Positions 25,994-35,367 of a DNA stretch of 64,000 nucleotides are shown piece by piece. The translations under genes and the position numbers were made by a program. Source of the DNA: Pontibacter sp. HSC-36F09 (lineage in GTDB: Bacteria > Bacteroidota > Bacteroidia > Cytophagales > Hymenobacteraceae); NCBI RefSeq assembly GCF_024171605.1, contig NZ_JALKAA010000002.1, forward strand, positions 62,001 through 126,000, written 5' to 3'. A model generated the notes under the pieces. It had not been told where the DNA came from and did no database searches. It saw nothing but the letters and a program-made list of their open reading frames with translations. Numbering within the stretch: the first letter of the stretch is position 1; each line of letters starts with the position of its first letter.

Positions 25994-27955
25994 TTAACCG
26001 ATAAAGAAGTTTAAAAATAGAATCAGAACGATGCTGGCCACCATCACAAACACATAGAAGCCAGTTACGCCACTCTGTGTCAGGCGCAGCACGCGGCCGC
26101 TTACCATCACAAGTTTGCCGAAGCCATTTACAATACCGTCTACCACTACCACGTCCACGAAGCGGTGCAGGGCAGTAGACAGCGCCATGACAGGGCGCAC
26201 AAACACAGTGTCGTAAATTTCGTCGATGTAGTATTTGTTGTAGATCAGGTTGTGGATAGGAGACAGGCCCGTTCCTTCCGGAGCCGGCACTGTTTCTTTC
26301 TTCACATACATGATGTAGGCAATGATAATCGCGATAACTGCCACTGCTACCGAAACTGCCATCAGGATGTATTCTGTAGCATGATCAATGTGCGGCGCTT
26401 CCATGGCGGCACCGTTAGCACGGCGTGCCAGGTCATAAATAGGAGCCAGGAAATTACCTAAGGTATGCGTGTCGCTGAACACGGCCGGCAGACCAATGAA
26501 ACCACCTATAGTGGAAAGTATGGCCAGTACAATCAGCGGAATGGTCATGGACGAAGGCGACTCGTGCAGGTGCGAACGCTGCGCTTCTGTGCCACGGAAC
26601 TTGCCGAAGAACGTCAGGAACAGAAGGCGGAACATGTAGAAAGCCGTCATGAACGAAGCTAACAGGCCTCCAACCCACATGAGCTTGTTGTGCTCAAACA
26701 CATGCGCCAGCAATTCGTCTTTCGAGAAGAAACCAGCAAATGGCGGTATACCTGAAATAGCGAGTGTACCGATCAGGAATGTGATGAACGTGATCGGCAA
26801 CCATTTGCGCAGGCCACCCATATTACGGATATCCTGTTCGTTGCTCACGGCGTGAATCACAGAACCAGCACCCAGGAACAGCAATGCTTTGAAGAAAGCG
26901 TGTGTGAGTACGTGGAAGATAGAAGAAGAAAAGGCCATCACACCCAGCGCCAGGAACATAAAGCCCAACTGCGAAACGGTAGAGTAAGCCAGCACTTTCT
27001 TGATGTCATTCTGTGCCAAGCCAATGGTAGCGGCCACCAGGGCAGTTATCAGACCAATGATGGCGATAAACTCCATGGTAGTCGGGGCTAGCACATACAG
27101 CACGTTCGAACGAATCACCATGTAGATACCTGCCGTCACCATGGTAGCGGCGTGAATCAGAGCAGAAACCGGCGTAGGACCCGCCATCGCATCCGGAAGC
27201 CACGTAAAGAGCGGCAACTGTGCACTTTTACCCATCGCGCCTACAAATAGCAGCATCGTAATGGCAATCATCACACCGCTGTCAGTCAGGCCCGACATCT
27301 GCGAAGCAGACAGGAACACCTCCGGGAAGCTCACACTACCGAAAGTGATGAAGATCAGGAAAATAGCCAACAGGAAGCCCAGGTCACCGATACGGTTCAT
27401 GATGAAGGCCTTCTTGGCGGCATTGTTGTAGTTGTGGTTCTTGTTCCAGAAGCCGATCAGCAGGTATGAGCAAAGACCAACGCCTTCCCAGCCCACGAAC
27501 ATCATCACATAGTTAGATCCCATCACGAGTACCAACATCGAGAACATGAACAGGTTAAGGTAGGCGAAGAACTTGCCGTAACCTTCGTCGTGGCTCATGT
27601 AACCGGCCGAGTACACGTGAATCAGGAAACCTATACCTGTCACCATCAGCAACATCAGCAGCGTAAGCTGGTCAATCATGAACGAGAAACCAATCTCGAG
27701 GCTGCCTACTGTGAACCAGTTGTAGAGGTCGACGATGTAAGGGCGGCTGCCGTTGGAAGTGAAGTCGATGAACAGGTATACCGAGATCAGGAACGAGGCC
27801 AGCACCGTGCCAGAGCCCAGCAGACCTACAAGGGCCTTGGGCAATTTGCGGTTGCCAAGTCCGTTAATCAGAAAGCCGATGAACGGCAGGAGCGGAACAA
27901 GCAAACACAGCAGCGCCATTTCCTGGTTGTTGAAGGGCATTACTACTTCTTGCAT
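25994..27955 (-). CDS. nuoL: NADH-quinone oxidoreductase subunit L
   Basis: A 653-residue subunit of complex I, the most distal proton pump, with about sixteen helices including the long lateral helix near the C-terminus. Key sequences: IGFSFMIDQLTLLMLLMVTGIGFLIHVYSAGYMSHD, FVGWEGVGLCSYLLIGFW with the conserved Glu, GKSAQLPLFTWLPDAMAGPTPVSALIHAATMVTAG, and NDIKKVLAYSTVSQLGFMF. Length is normal (E. coli 613). The start is either the ATG at 27955 or one five codons later (MPFNNQEMA). It follows nuoK by 46 bases. Confidence 0.95.
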   Translation of the reverse strand: MQEVVMPFNNQEMALLCLLVPLLPFIGFLINGLGNRKLPKALVGLLGSGTVLASFLISVYLFIDFTSNGSRPYIVDLYNWFTVGSLEIGFSFMIDQLTLLMLLMVTGIGFLIHVYSAGYMSHDEGYGKFFAYLNLFMFSMLVLVMGSNYVMMFVGWEGVGLCSYLLIGFWNKNHNYNNAAKKAFIMNRIGDLGFLLAIFLIFITFGSVSFPEVFLSASQMSGLTDSGVMIAITMLLFVGAMGKSAQLPLFTWLPDAMAGPTPVSALIHAATMVTAGIYMVIRSNVLYVLAPTTMEFIAIIGLITALVAATIGLAQNDIKKVLAYSTVSQLGFMFLALGVMAFSSSIFHVLTHAFFKALLFLGAGSVIHAVSNEQDIRNMGGLRKWLPITFITFLIGTLAISGIPPFAGFFSKDELLAHVFEHNKLMWVGGLLASFMTAFYMFRLLFLTFFGKFRGTEAQRSHLHESPSSMTIPLIVLAILSTIGGFIGLPAVFSDTHTLGNFLAPIYDLARRANGAAMEAPHIDHATEYILMAVSVAVAVIAIIIAYIMYVKKETVPAPEGTGLSPIHNLIYNKYYIDEIYDTVFVRPVMALSTALHRFVDVVVVDGIVNGFGKLVMVSGRVLRLTQSGVTGFYVFVMVASIVLILFLNFFIG

Positions 27956-28001
27956 TTAGCGTATGATTTAGTTAAGCTATTCAGATTAATTAGGTGTGCG
28001 G

Positions 28002-28331
28002 CTACCACTTCAGGTAGTTCATCAGTTGCACATCCGTCGAGCGGATATTGCGGTAAATCATCACGATGATGGCCAGACCAACCGTTACTTCTGCCGCTGC
28101 CACTGCCATAATGAAGAACACAAAGATCTGTCCGTTCGGGTCAGAGCGGTAAGACGACAGCGCGACCATCAGGATGTTCACAGCGTTGAGCATCAACTCC
28201 ACACACATGAAAATGACAATAGCGTTTCGTCTGGTAAGAACCCCGATCACACCAATGGCGAACAGGGCCGTGCTGAAGTAGAGGTAAAATTCTAGCGGGA
28301 TGGTTCTGATTACATCAGGCATTTGGTTCAT
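28002..28331 (-). CDS. nuoK: NADH-quinone oxidoreductase subunit K
   Basis: A 109-residue complex I membrane subunit with three helices. It shows [44 protein letters not shown], with the two conserved glutamates in and after the second helix ([20 protein letters not shown]). Length is as expected (about 100). It starts the distal nuoK-L-M-N block, which here is separated from nuoJ by 1.8 kb. A -7 box at 28385-28392 suggests the block has its own promoter. The start is the first ATG, beginning [19 protein letters not shown]. Confidence 0.94.
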   Translation of the reverse strand: MNQMPDVIRTIPLEFYLYFSTALFAIGVIGVLTRRNAIVIFMCVELMLNAVNILMVALSSYRSDPNGQIFVFFIMAVAAAEVTVGLAIIVMIYRNIRSTDVQLMNYLKW

Positions 28332-28384
28332 CGTCTGAGTGGCTGAACGTATTACTGGTAAATTACAATTCTGGAATCAAGTCG

Positions 28385-28392
28385 CAAAGTTA
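28385..28392 (-). promoter_or_regulatory. -7 element upstream of nuoK
   Basis: On the minus strand this reads TAACTTTG, a match to TAnnTTTG, about 54 bases before the nuoK ATG. It supports separate transcription of nuoKLMN from nuoA-J. Confidence 0.5.
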
Positions 28393-28659
28393 TCCCCATT
28401 TTTGTAAAATCCATAACATATTTCTAATCTTCTTAGGTGGATTTCGTCAAATGTAGTCTTCCCGAAAGATTTATATTTTTAAAGCCGTCTGGTGCCTGGT
28501 GTTATGGCTTGTTCTATACCTTGCGCAGGCTTTTGCGTAGGTATAAATTCACTGGCTAAATTGGTTTTTGTAAACTTGTATGGCTATGGATGGATGCTCT
28601 TCATGCGTTCGTTCTCAATAAAGCCACCGCTGCTATACCTTATTTTGTGTTCAATTTCT

Positions 28660-29709
28660 ATGAATCGATATTTTGGTTTCTTATACCTCGCCTTGCTGTC
28701 TTTGCCGTTGCTCTCCTGCCAGCAGCCTTCCGCTCTCTTAAGCAGCGAGTCCGCTTTACCTGAACGCACTATGAAAGCTAACATTACACAAACTTTGCAC
28801 TATGACAACGTGCCTTCTGCCTCGGGCCTCGAGATGTTGGGCGACCACTACTATGTTGTCGGAGATGATTCGCCCTACCTGTACCGCCTGGATAAAGACT
28901 TTCGGCTGGAAACGCAGGAGGCTATTTTTGACACGACGGGTTTTGGCAGTGGCCGGATTGCCAAAGATGAAAAAGTGGACCTGGAAGGTATAACGCTTCT
29001 GCAGCACCAGGGCAAGCCATACCTGTTGATGATGGGTTCGGGTTCCGCGCCCGCCCGCCGCAAAGCCTACCTCTACAACATTTGCGGCGATGACATCTGC
29101 CGGGAAGGAGCGGGGGTGCACAGCGCCAGAACAATCGATCTTGACAAACTCTATCAACAACTCGAGCAAGAAGCCGATACGCTGGGCGGAAGTTTACTCA
29201 ACATTGAAGGTGTAGCGGCAGGGCATGGCAAGCTATACCTGCTGCAGCGCGCCATTGGCACGGGCCAGAACGTGCTGATTTCTTACCGCCTGTCGGAGTT
29301 TATACCTTTTCTGTTGGGAGAAGCCGGAACGCAACTGCCACAATCCGAGATCAGTTACTTCCGCCTTCCGGGCCTCAAAAATATGCAGGCTGGTTTCTCA
29401 GGCGCCTATGTCTATGACGACAAGTTGTTTTTCACCGCTTCCCTGGAAGACACCAACGACGCCTACGCGGACGGCGAAGTGCTCGGCAGTTACATCGGCT
29501 ACATCCCGTTCACGTGGGTCGGCAAGCAAGACACGCTACAGATTCCCACAACCCCTATTCTGCAAGCCGATGGCACTCCCTATACCGGCAAAGCGGAATC
29601 CATGGTGGTGCAGAAGCGGGAAGGAAAGGGCAGGTATAGGTTGGTGGTAGTGTCGGATGATGATAGGGGCGGATCGGAGTTGTTGGAGGTGATGTTGAGT
29701 GTGGAGTAG
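28660..29709 (+). CDS. Lipoprotein of unknown function, DUF6929-like
   Basis: A 349-residue secreted lipoprotein. The signal sequence MNRYFGFLYLALLSLPLLSCQQ ends in a lipobox (LLSC). The mature part has repeated short beta segments with the flavour of a beta-propeller: SGLEMLGDHYYVVGDDSPYLYRLD, DLEGITLLQHQGKPYLLMMGSGSAPARRKAYLYN, NIEGVAAGHGKLYLLQRAIG, FSGAYVYDDKLFFTASLEDTNDAYADGEVLGSYIG and GKAESMVVQ. It fits my memory of DUF6929, common in Bacteroidota, with no known activity. I took the ATG at 28660, not a frame start at 28492. The gene is on the opposite strand inside the nuo cluster, between nuoK and nuoJ, and next to a dispersed repeat. It has no obvious tie to complex I. Confidence 0.7.
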   Translation: MNRYFGFLYLALLSLPLLSCQQPSALLSSESALPERTMKANITQTLHYDNVPSASGLEMLGDHYYVVGDDSPYLYRLDKDFRLETQEAIFDTTGFGSGRIAKDEKVDLEGITLLQHQGKPYLLMMGSGSAPARRKAYLYNICGDDICREGAGVHSARTIDLDKLYQQLEQEADTLGGSLLNIEGVAAGHGKLYLLQRAIGTGQNVLISYRLSEFIPFLLGEAGTQLPQSEISYFRLPGLKNMQAGFSGAYVYDDKLFFTASLEDTNDAYADGEVLGSYIGYIPFTWVGKQDTLQIPTTPILQADGTPYTGKAESMVVQKREGKGRYRLVVVSDDDRGGSELLEVMLSVE

Positions 29710-29795
29710 TTTCTTGCTCTGGTAACTTTAATATCAGTTTATTACTTATACCTAGTGTAACTACTGCTGTAGGTATAGCAACTTATTCATTCTAT

Positions 29796-30090
29796 AGCTT
29801 CGCCTGTGCGGCGGGCCCTCACTTTTTGTCTTGACACAAATCGAGGGCCCCTTCCCCCAAAGTAAGCAAAAAAGTCAAGACCCTCCAAACTCGCTGAACG
29901 CTCGAACAGTGGAGTGTCGTTTGGTGGATCTAGCTGAGGTGATCTGTTTCATAGTCCATGGGGCAAGTTACTCTTGCTATACCTGCCAAGGCTATGTGAC
30001 GGTAACTACAGCGCCACATACTTATAAATCGGCAATGGCAGAAACTCCCCCTTTGAAGGGGGCAGGGGGATGTTAATCGTTCAAGATAAT
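29796..30090 (-). repeat. Dispersed intergenic repeat, copy B (inverted partner of 22600-22985)
   Basis: Read on the minus strand, this segment follows copy A block by block: ACGATTAACATCCCCC, a GGGGGAG hairpin, GGCAGGTATAGCAAGAGT, ATGAAACAGATCAC, then GAGCGTTCAGCGAGTTTGG and TTGCTTACTTT. Between the blocks the two copies diverge in length and sequence. A short plus-strand frame here (29831-30076) is an accident of the repeat. Confidence 0.8.
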
Positions 30091-30101
30091 CCTAAAAATA
30101 G

Positions 30102-30131
30102 AAAAGCCAGCACTTCTCAGCGCTGGCTTTT
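30102..30131 (-). terminator. Terminator after nuoJ
   Basis: AAAAGCCAGC (30102-30111) pairs with GCTGGCTTTT (30122-30131). It lies just downstream of nuoJ on the minus strand and would end the nuoA-J transcript. Confidence 0.82.
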
Positions 30132-30157
30132 TATATACTTGATTAGGTATACCTCAA

Positions 30158-30676
30158 TTAGAAGTTCTGTTCTCCTGTCTCCCGCTTACCAATCATCACG
30201 GCACCTACCATAGATACCAAAAACAGCACGGCTACTAACTGGAACGGCAGCATGTATTTTGTGAAGAGCACTTTGCCCAGGTTTTCCACCATACCTACCT
30301 GCGAATTGTACGTCGCAGGGTCCGGGTGACCGAGCGTCACATCTTTCAGTGCAGCTACTACAACTGTGAACAGCAAACCGCCCGCCACTGTACCTGCTAT
30401 TTTGGCCAGTACATTTCGTTTAATGGTTCCTTCTACATTTTTACCAGTGTTGATGAACATCAGTACGAACAGGAAGAGTACCATGATGGCACCTGCATAA
30501 ACGATAATGTTCACTGCTGCCAGAAACTGGGCATTCAGCAGGATGTAGTGTGCTGAAATGGTAAAGAATGTTAGAATCAGGAAAATAACGCTGTACACGG
30601 GGTTCTTTGAAATCACAACCATGATGGCGCAAAGCAGCGTCAGCGAAGCAAAGAAGAAAAACAGACTTTCTGTCAT
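30158..30676 (-). CDS. nuoJ: NADH-quinone oxidoreductase subunit J
   Basis: A 172-residue complex I membrane subunit with five predicted helices. The segment around AAVNIIVYAGAIMVLFLFVLMFIN is the conserved third helix that carries the pi-bulge tyrosine region and leads to the quinone-coupling axis. Before it, SKNPVYSVIFLILTFFTISAHYILLNAQFL is typical. Length agrees with NuoJ (about 165-185). It follows nuoI by four bases. It is the last gene of the contiguous nuoA-J run; a terminator follows. Confidence 0.93.
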   Translation of the reverse strand: MTESLFFFFASLTLLCAIMVVISKNPVYSVIFLILTFFTISAHYILLNAQFLAAVNIIVYAGAIMVLFLFVLMFINTGKNVEGTIKRNVLAKIAGTVAGGLLFTVVVAALKDVTLGHPDPATYNSQVGMVENLGKVLFTKYMLPFQLVAVLFLVSMVGAVMIGKRETGEQNF

Positions 30677-30680
30677 CAGA

Positions 30681-31190
30681 TTATTTGGTTTCAGTGGTTT
30701 TTAACGGTTCTACCAGACGGTCTTTGCCGTAAATAAATTCTTCGCGCTCGTAACGGGCTGGCGCAAGTTTGTCGTCCTGCAGGAAGATCGCCGCTTTTGG
30801 GCAAGCCTCTTCGCAAAGTCCGCAGAAAATGCAGCGCAACATGTTTACCTCGTAGGTCACTGCGTACTTTTCCTCGCGGTACAGGTGCTCTTCGCCTTTC
30901 TTACGCTCCCCAGCTGTCATCGTAATGGCTTCGGCAGGGCAGGCCACGGCGCAAAGACCACAGGCCGTGCAGCGCTCAGCACCGTTTTCGTCGCGCTTCA
31001 GTACGTGCAAACCGCGCCATACGTCGCTACGCTGACGTGTTTCCTCCGGGTAGTTTATCGTTGCTTTCTTCTTGAAGAAGTGCTTTATCGTAATGCCCAA
31101 ACCCTGCGCGATTGCAGGCAGGTACATGCGCTCAGAGAGGGTCATCTCCTTCTGCGCTACGTTCTTACTTCTATTTGATAATAGTTCCAT
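30681..31190 (-). CDS. nuoI: NADH-quinone oxidoreductase subunit I
   Basis: A 169-residue iron-sulfur subunit of complex I carrying clusters N6a and N6b. Two ferredoxin-type motifs are visible: CTACGLCAVACP and CIFCGLCEEACP, each with four cysteines, spaced as usual. The N-terminal part (LPAIAQGLGITIKHFFKKKATINYPEE) packs against the membrane arm. Length matches (about 160-180). It lies between nuoH and nuoJ, 73 bases after nuoH. The ATG at 31190 gives MELLSNRSKN; a start at the ATG 17 residues later is conceivable. Confidence 0.95.
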   Translation of the reverse strand: MELLSNRSKNVAQKEMTLSERMYLPAIAQGLGITIKHFFKKKATINYPEETRQRSDVWRGLHVLKRDENGAERCTACGLCAVACPAEAITMTAGERKKGEEHLYREEKYAVTYEVNMLRCIFCGLCEEACPKAAIFLQDDKLAPARYEREEFIYGKDRLVEPLKTTETK

Positions 31191-31263
31191 TGTATCTCGA
31201 TTATGATTGCTGACTATACCGTCTGTCTATAACAGCGCCTGGCACGGCAGCATTCAAATGTCG

Positions 31264-32325
31264 TTATCCGTTTGTAAAATATTCGTAGAGTAGAATGCCA
31301 CCGCCCGTAAGCAGTATATTCAGAATTGCCAGCGGGATCAGGATGTTCCAGCCCAGCTTCATCAACTGGTCGTAGCGGAAACGCGGCAATGTCCAGCGCA
31401 CCCACATGAAGAAGAAGATGAAAGCAAAGATCTTCGCAAACATCACCGCAACACCTATGATCGTCACTACGTTGTTGCCCAGCACAGGATCATCAAACGC
31501 ATTGCGCAGGTTCTCCATGAACGGGAAGTTATACGCACCGAAGTACAGCGTGGACATCACAGCAGATACTACAAAGATGTTGATATACTCCGCAAACAGG
31601 TACATACCCAGTTTCATGGAGCTGTACTCCGTGTGGTAACCGCCTATCAGTTCGGCCTCCGATTCTGGTAAGTCGAATGGTGTTCTGTTCGTCTCAGCAA
31701 AGGCGCAGATCAGGAAAATCAGGAAGCCCAGCGGCTGGTACCAAATATTCCAGTTAAAGCCGGTTTGCTGTTCTGCAATTACTTTTAGCGAAAGAGAGCC
31801 GCTCAGCATCAGCACCGCAATCAGCGACAGACCCATGGCCAGTTCGTAGGAAATGTTCTGCGACGCGGCACGGATAGCACCCAGCAACGAGAACTTGTTG
31901 TTTGAAGCCCAGCCACCAATCATCAGGCCGTACACACCCAGCGACACCACACCAAAAATGTAGAGTATACCGATGTTCACGTCAATGGCAATCAGGTCAA
32001 ACGATGTCTCGCCTAAAATTAGCGTGTCACCGAACGGAATTACCGCACTTGACATAGCTGCCACCAGCATCGCTATACCTGGGCCAAGGATAAAGAGCAT
32101 TTTGTTCGCTTTGGCAGGTATAAATTCTTCTTTGAAGAACAGTTTACCCGCATCGGCCAGCGGCTGCAGCAAACCCATCGGACCTGCTCTGTTCGGGCCC
32201 ACACGGTCCTGAATGAAAGCGGCGATTTTACGCTCAAAGTAAGTCGAGTAGGTCGCAATCAGTAACGAAATACCGAAAATGACCAGAATGTAGATGCCTT
32301 TGTATATCAGAAGTACAGAATCCAT
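31264..32325 (-). CDS. nuoH: NADH-quinone oxidoreductase subunit H
   Basis: A 353-residue complex I membrane subunit that forms part of the quinone chamber. Diagnostic sequences are ERKIAAFIQDRVGPNRAGPMGLLQPLADAGKLFFKEEFIP in the first loop and CAFAETNRTPFDLPESEAELIGGYHTEYSSMKLGMYLFAEY with the conserved acidic cluster. Eight to nine helices are seen. The end (TLPRFRYDQLMKLGWNILIPLAILN) is standard. Length is normal. It lies just three bases after nuoG. Confidence 0.95.
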   Translation of the reverse strand: MDSVLLIYKGIYILVIFGISLLIATYSTYFERKIAAFIQDRVGPNRAGPMGLLQPLADAGKLFFKEEFIPAKANKMLFILGPGIAMLVAAMSSAVIPFGDTLILGETSFDLIAIDVNIGILYIFGVVSLGVYGLMIGGWASNNKFSLLGAIRAASQNISYELAMGLSLIAVLMLSGSLSLKVIAEQQTGFNWNIWYQPLGFLIFLICAFAETNRTPFDLPESEAELIGGYHTEYSSMKLGMYLFAEYINIFVVSAVMSTLYFGAYNFPFMENLRNAFDDPVLGNNVVTIIGVAVMFAKIFAFIFFFMWVRWTLPRFRYDQLMKLGWNILIPLAILNILLTGGGILLYEYFTNG

Positions 32326-32328
32326 GCT

Positions 32329-33309
32329 TTATTCCGTTGGCATTTTTTTAACAGTAGATTTAGGCAGGTTCGGTACAATCGGCACATTTACCACTGGCAG
32401 TTCGTAGTGGTTAGCCGAAATAACAGAACCCCTGTCGATGTTGCGCGGGCCTTCGATGGTCCAGTCGCTCACCTCTTTTTTGTCGAAACGGCAGGTGTTG
32501 CAGATGAACTCCTCCACCTCGGCGTATTCGTCCTTGCGGGCCGTTACGCGCAGCACCTGATCGCCACGAGACCACAGGGTTACTTTACCGCTGCAGGTAG
32601 GGCAGTCGCGGTGTGCGTTCAATGGTTTTGTGAACCACACACGGTTTTTAAAGCGCCATGTCTTGTCTGTCAGAGCTCCCACCGGGCACACATCAATTAC
32701 GTTACCGGAGAAATCGTTGTCGATCACATTCTCGATGTAAGTACCGATCTCAGCAGCGTCGCCACGTCCTAGCACGCCATGCACGCGCTTGTCTGTGATC
32801 TGGTCGGCAGTATACACACAGCGGTAGCACAGGATGCAACGCGTCATGTGCAGCTGAATGTAAGGGCCCAGGTCTACTTTATCGAAAGTACGACGCGGCT
32901 CCTCGTACCGTGTCGCGCTCACACCGTGCTCGTAAGATAAGTTCTGCAAATCGCACTCACCAGCCTGGTCGCAAATAGGGCAATCCAGCGGGTGGTTGAT
33001 CAGCAGCATCTCTACTATACCTTTGCGGGCATTCAGTACGTCTTCGTTGGTTGTGTTTTCCACCACCATACCATCCTGAACCGGCGTGATGCATGAAGCA
33101 ACCAGTTTCGGCATAGGGCGCGGGTCGCGTGCAGAACCCTGTGTTACCTTTACCAGGCACACGCGGCACTTACCGCCGCTGCCTTTCAGCGGGGTATAAA
33201 AACACATAGCAGGAGGCACTACATCACCACCGATCTTACGGGCGGCCTGCAGGATGGTAGTTCCATCTTCAACCTCTACCTCGATGCCGTCAAATGTTAT
33301 TTTAGCCAT
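32329..33309 (-). CDS. nuoG: NADH-quinone oxidoreductase subunit G, short form without the molybdopterin domain
   Basis: A 326-residue iron-sulfur protein. Residues 1-80 are a 2Fe-2S ferredoxin domain (GTTILQAARKIG, CFYTPLKGSGGKCRVC), then the His/Cys 4Fe-4S motif of NuoG (NHPLDCPICDQAGECDLQNLSYEHG) and the second 4Fe-4S motif (HMTRCILCYRCVYTADQI with CPVGALTDK). It ends near the start of what is normally a large catalytic-like molybdopterin domain (CPTCSGKVTLWSRGDQVLRVTARKDEYAEVEEFICNTCRFDKKEVSDW). The usual NuoG is 700-900 residues. The gene is not broken: nuoH begins three bases later. I chose the second ATG (MAKITFDGIEVEVEDG) at 33309. Electron transfer from NuoE/F should still be possible. 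Confidence 0.9.
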   Translation of the reverse strand: MAKITFDGIEVEVEDGTTILQAARKIGGDVVPPAMCFYTPLKGSGGKCRVCLVKVTQGSARDPRPMPKLVASCITPVQDGMVVENTTNEDVLNARKGIVEMLLINHPLDCPICDQAGECDLQNLSYEHGVSATRYEEPRRTFDKVDLGPYIQLHMTRCILCYRCVYTADQITDKRVHGVLGRGDAAEIGTYIENVIDNDFSGNVIDVCPVGALTDKTWRFKNRVWFTKPLNAHRDCPTCSGKVTLWSRGDQVLRVTARKDEYAEVEEFICNTCRFDKKEVSDWTIEGPRNIDRGSVISANHYELPVVNVPIVPNLPKSTVKKMPTE

Positions 33310-33368
33310 CTTAATTTTATTCAAAGCTCGCCAACTAAGGTATAGCGGGCAGTTATTTTAACTTTAAA

Positions 33369-34715
<1,347 letters not shown>

Positions 34716-34778
34716 TGTTACAGGATATATAGCTCGGCAGTCGCTGTGTTAAGGCAAGCTGCCAGGTTTATCAATGAA

Positions 34779-35312
34779 TTATTTCGCCCACTCAGGCGTT
34801 TCCACCTCTTTGTTGCGCATCATCTCCAGGAATTGGTCAACCGCTTCTTCGCTGTTGATATTCTCGTAGTAGGTTTCGCGCACCTGCAGCATCGGGCCTG
34901 TACCGCACGAAGCAAGGCATTCCACTGGCTTCAGGGTAAACATACCGTCAGCCGTTGTTTCGCCTTCTTCAATGTTGAGCTTCTGCTTGAGCGTGTCGAT
35001 CATCTGGTCGGCACCACGCAGGCAGCAAGGTCCCGTGCGGCATACCTCGAGCACGTGCTTGCCAACAGGCTTCAGGTTGAACATGGTATAGAAGGTAGCC
35101 ACCTCGTATACCTCAATTGGCTGTATGTTCAGGATTTCGGCAATCGCGTCCATCGCTTCAGGGCTCACCCAGCCGTTGTTTTCCGCCTGTGCAACGTGCA
35201 GGGCAGGTAACAGGGCAGACTTCTGGCGTCCTTCCGGGTAATGGCTGATATAGCGCTGAATCTCAGCAAGGGCCTTATCAGAAAACTTAAATGCGTTTAT
35301 AGTCTCTGCCAT
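34779..35312 (-). CDS. nuoE: NADH-quinone oxidoreductase subunit E
   Basis: A 177-residue 2Fe-2S protein of complex I. Cluster ligands are in VCRTGPCCLRGADQM and VECLASCGTGPMLQV, the thioredoxin-like fold with the usual spacing. The N-terminal helical bundle (LAEIQRYISHYPEGRQKSALLPALHVAQAENNGWVSPEAMDAIAEIL) is standard. I placed the start at the ATG at 35312 (MAETINAFKF) instead of one 26 codons upstream that has no family support. It lies between nuoF and nuoD. Confidence 0.94.
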   Translation of the reverse strand: MAETINAFKFSDKALAEIQRYISHYPEGRQKSALLPALHVAQAENNGWVSPEAMDAIAEILNIQPIEVYEVATFYTMFNLKPVGKHVLEVCRTGPCCLRGADQMIDTLKQKLNIEEGETTADGMFTLKPVECLASCGTGPMLQVRETYYENINSEEAVDQFLEMMRNKEVETPEWAK

Positions 35313-35367
35313 CTTTGTAAATGTCACCGACCAGGAGCCGGTGTTAGATGATATATAAAATACTGTA

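Noticed and set aside
29831..30076. An 81-codon plus-strand frame between the lipoprotein gene and nuoJ
   Set aside because: It lies entirely in the dispersed repeat copy B and is not conserved in copy A.
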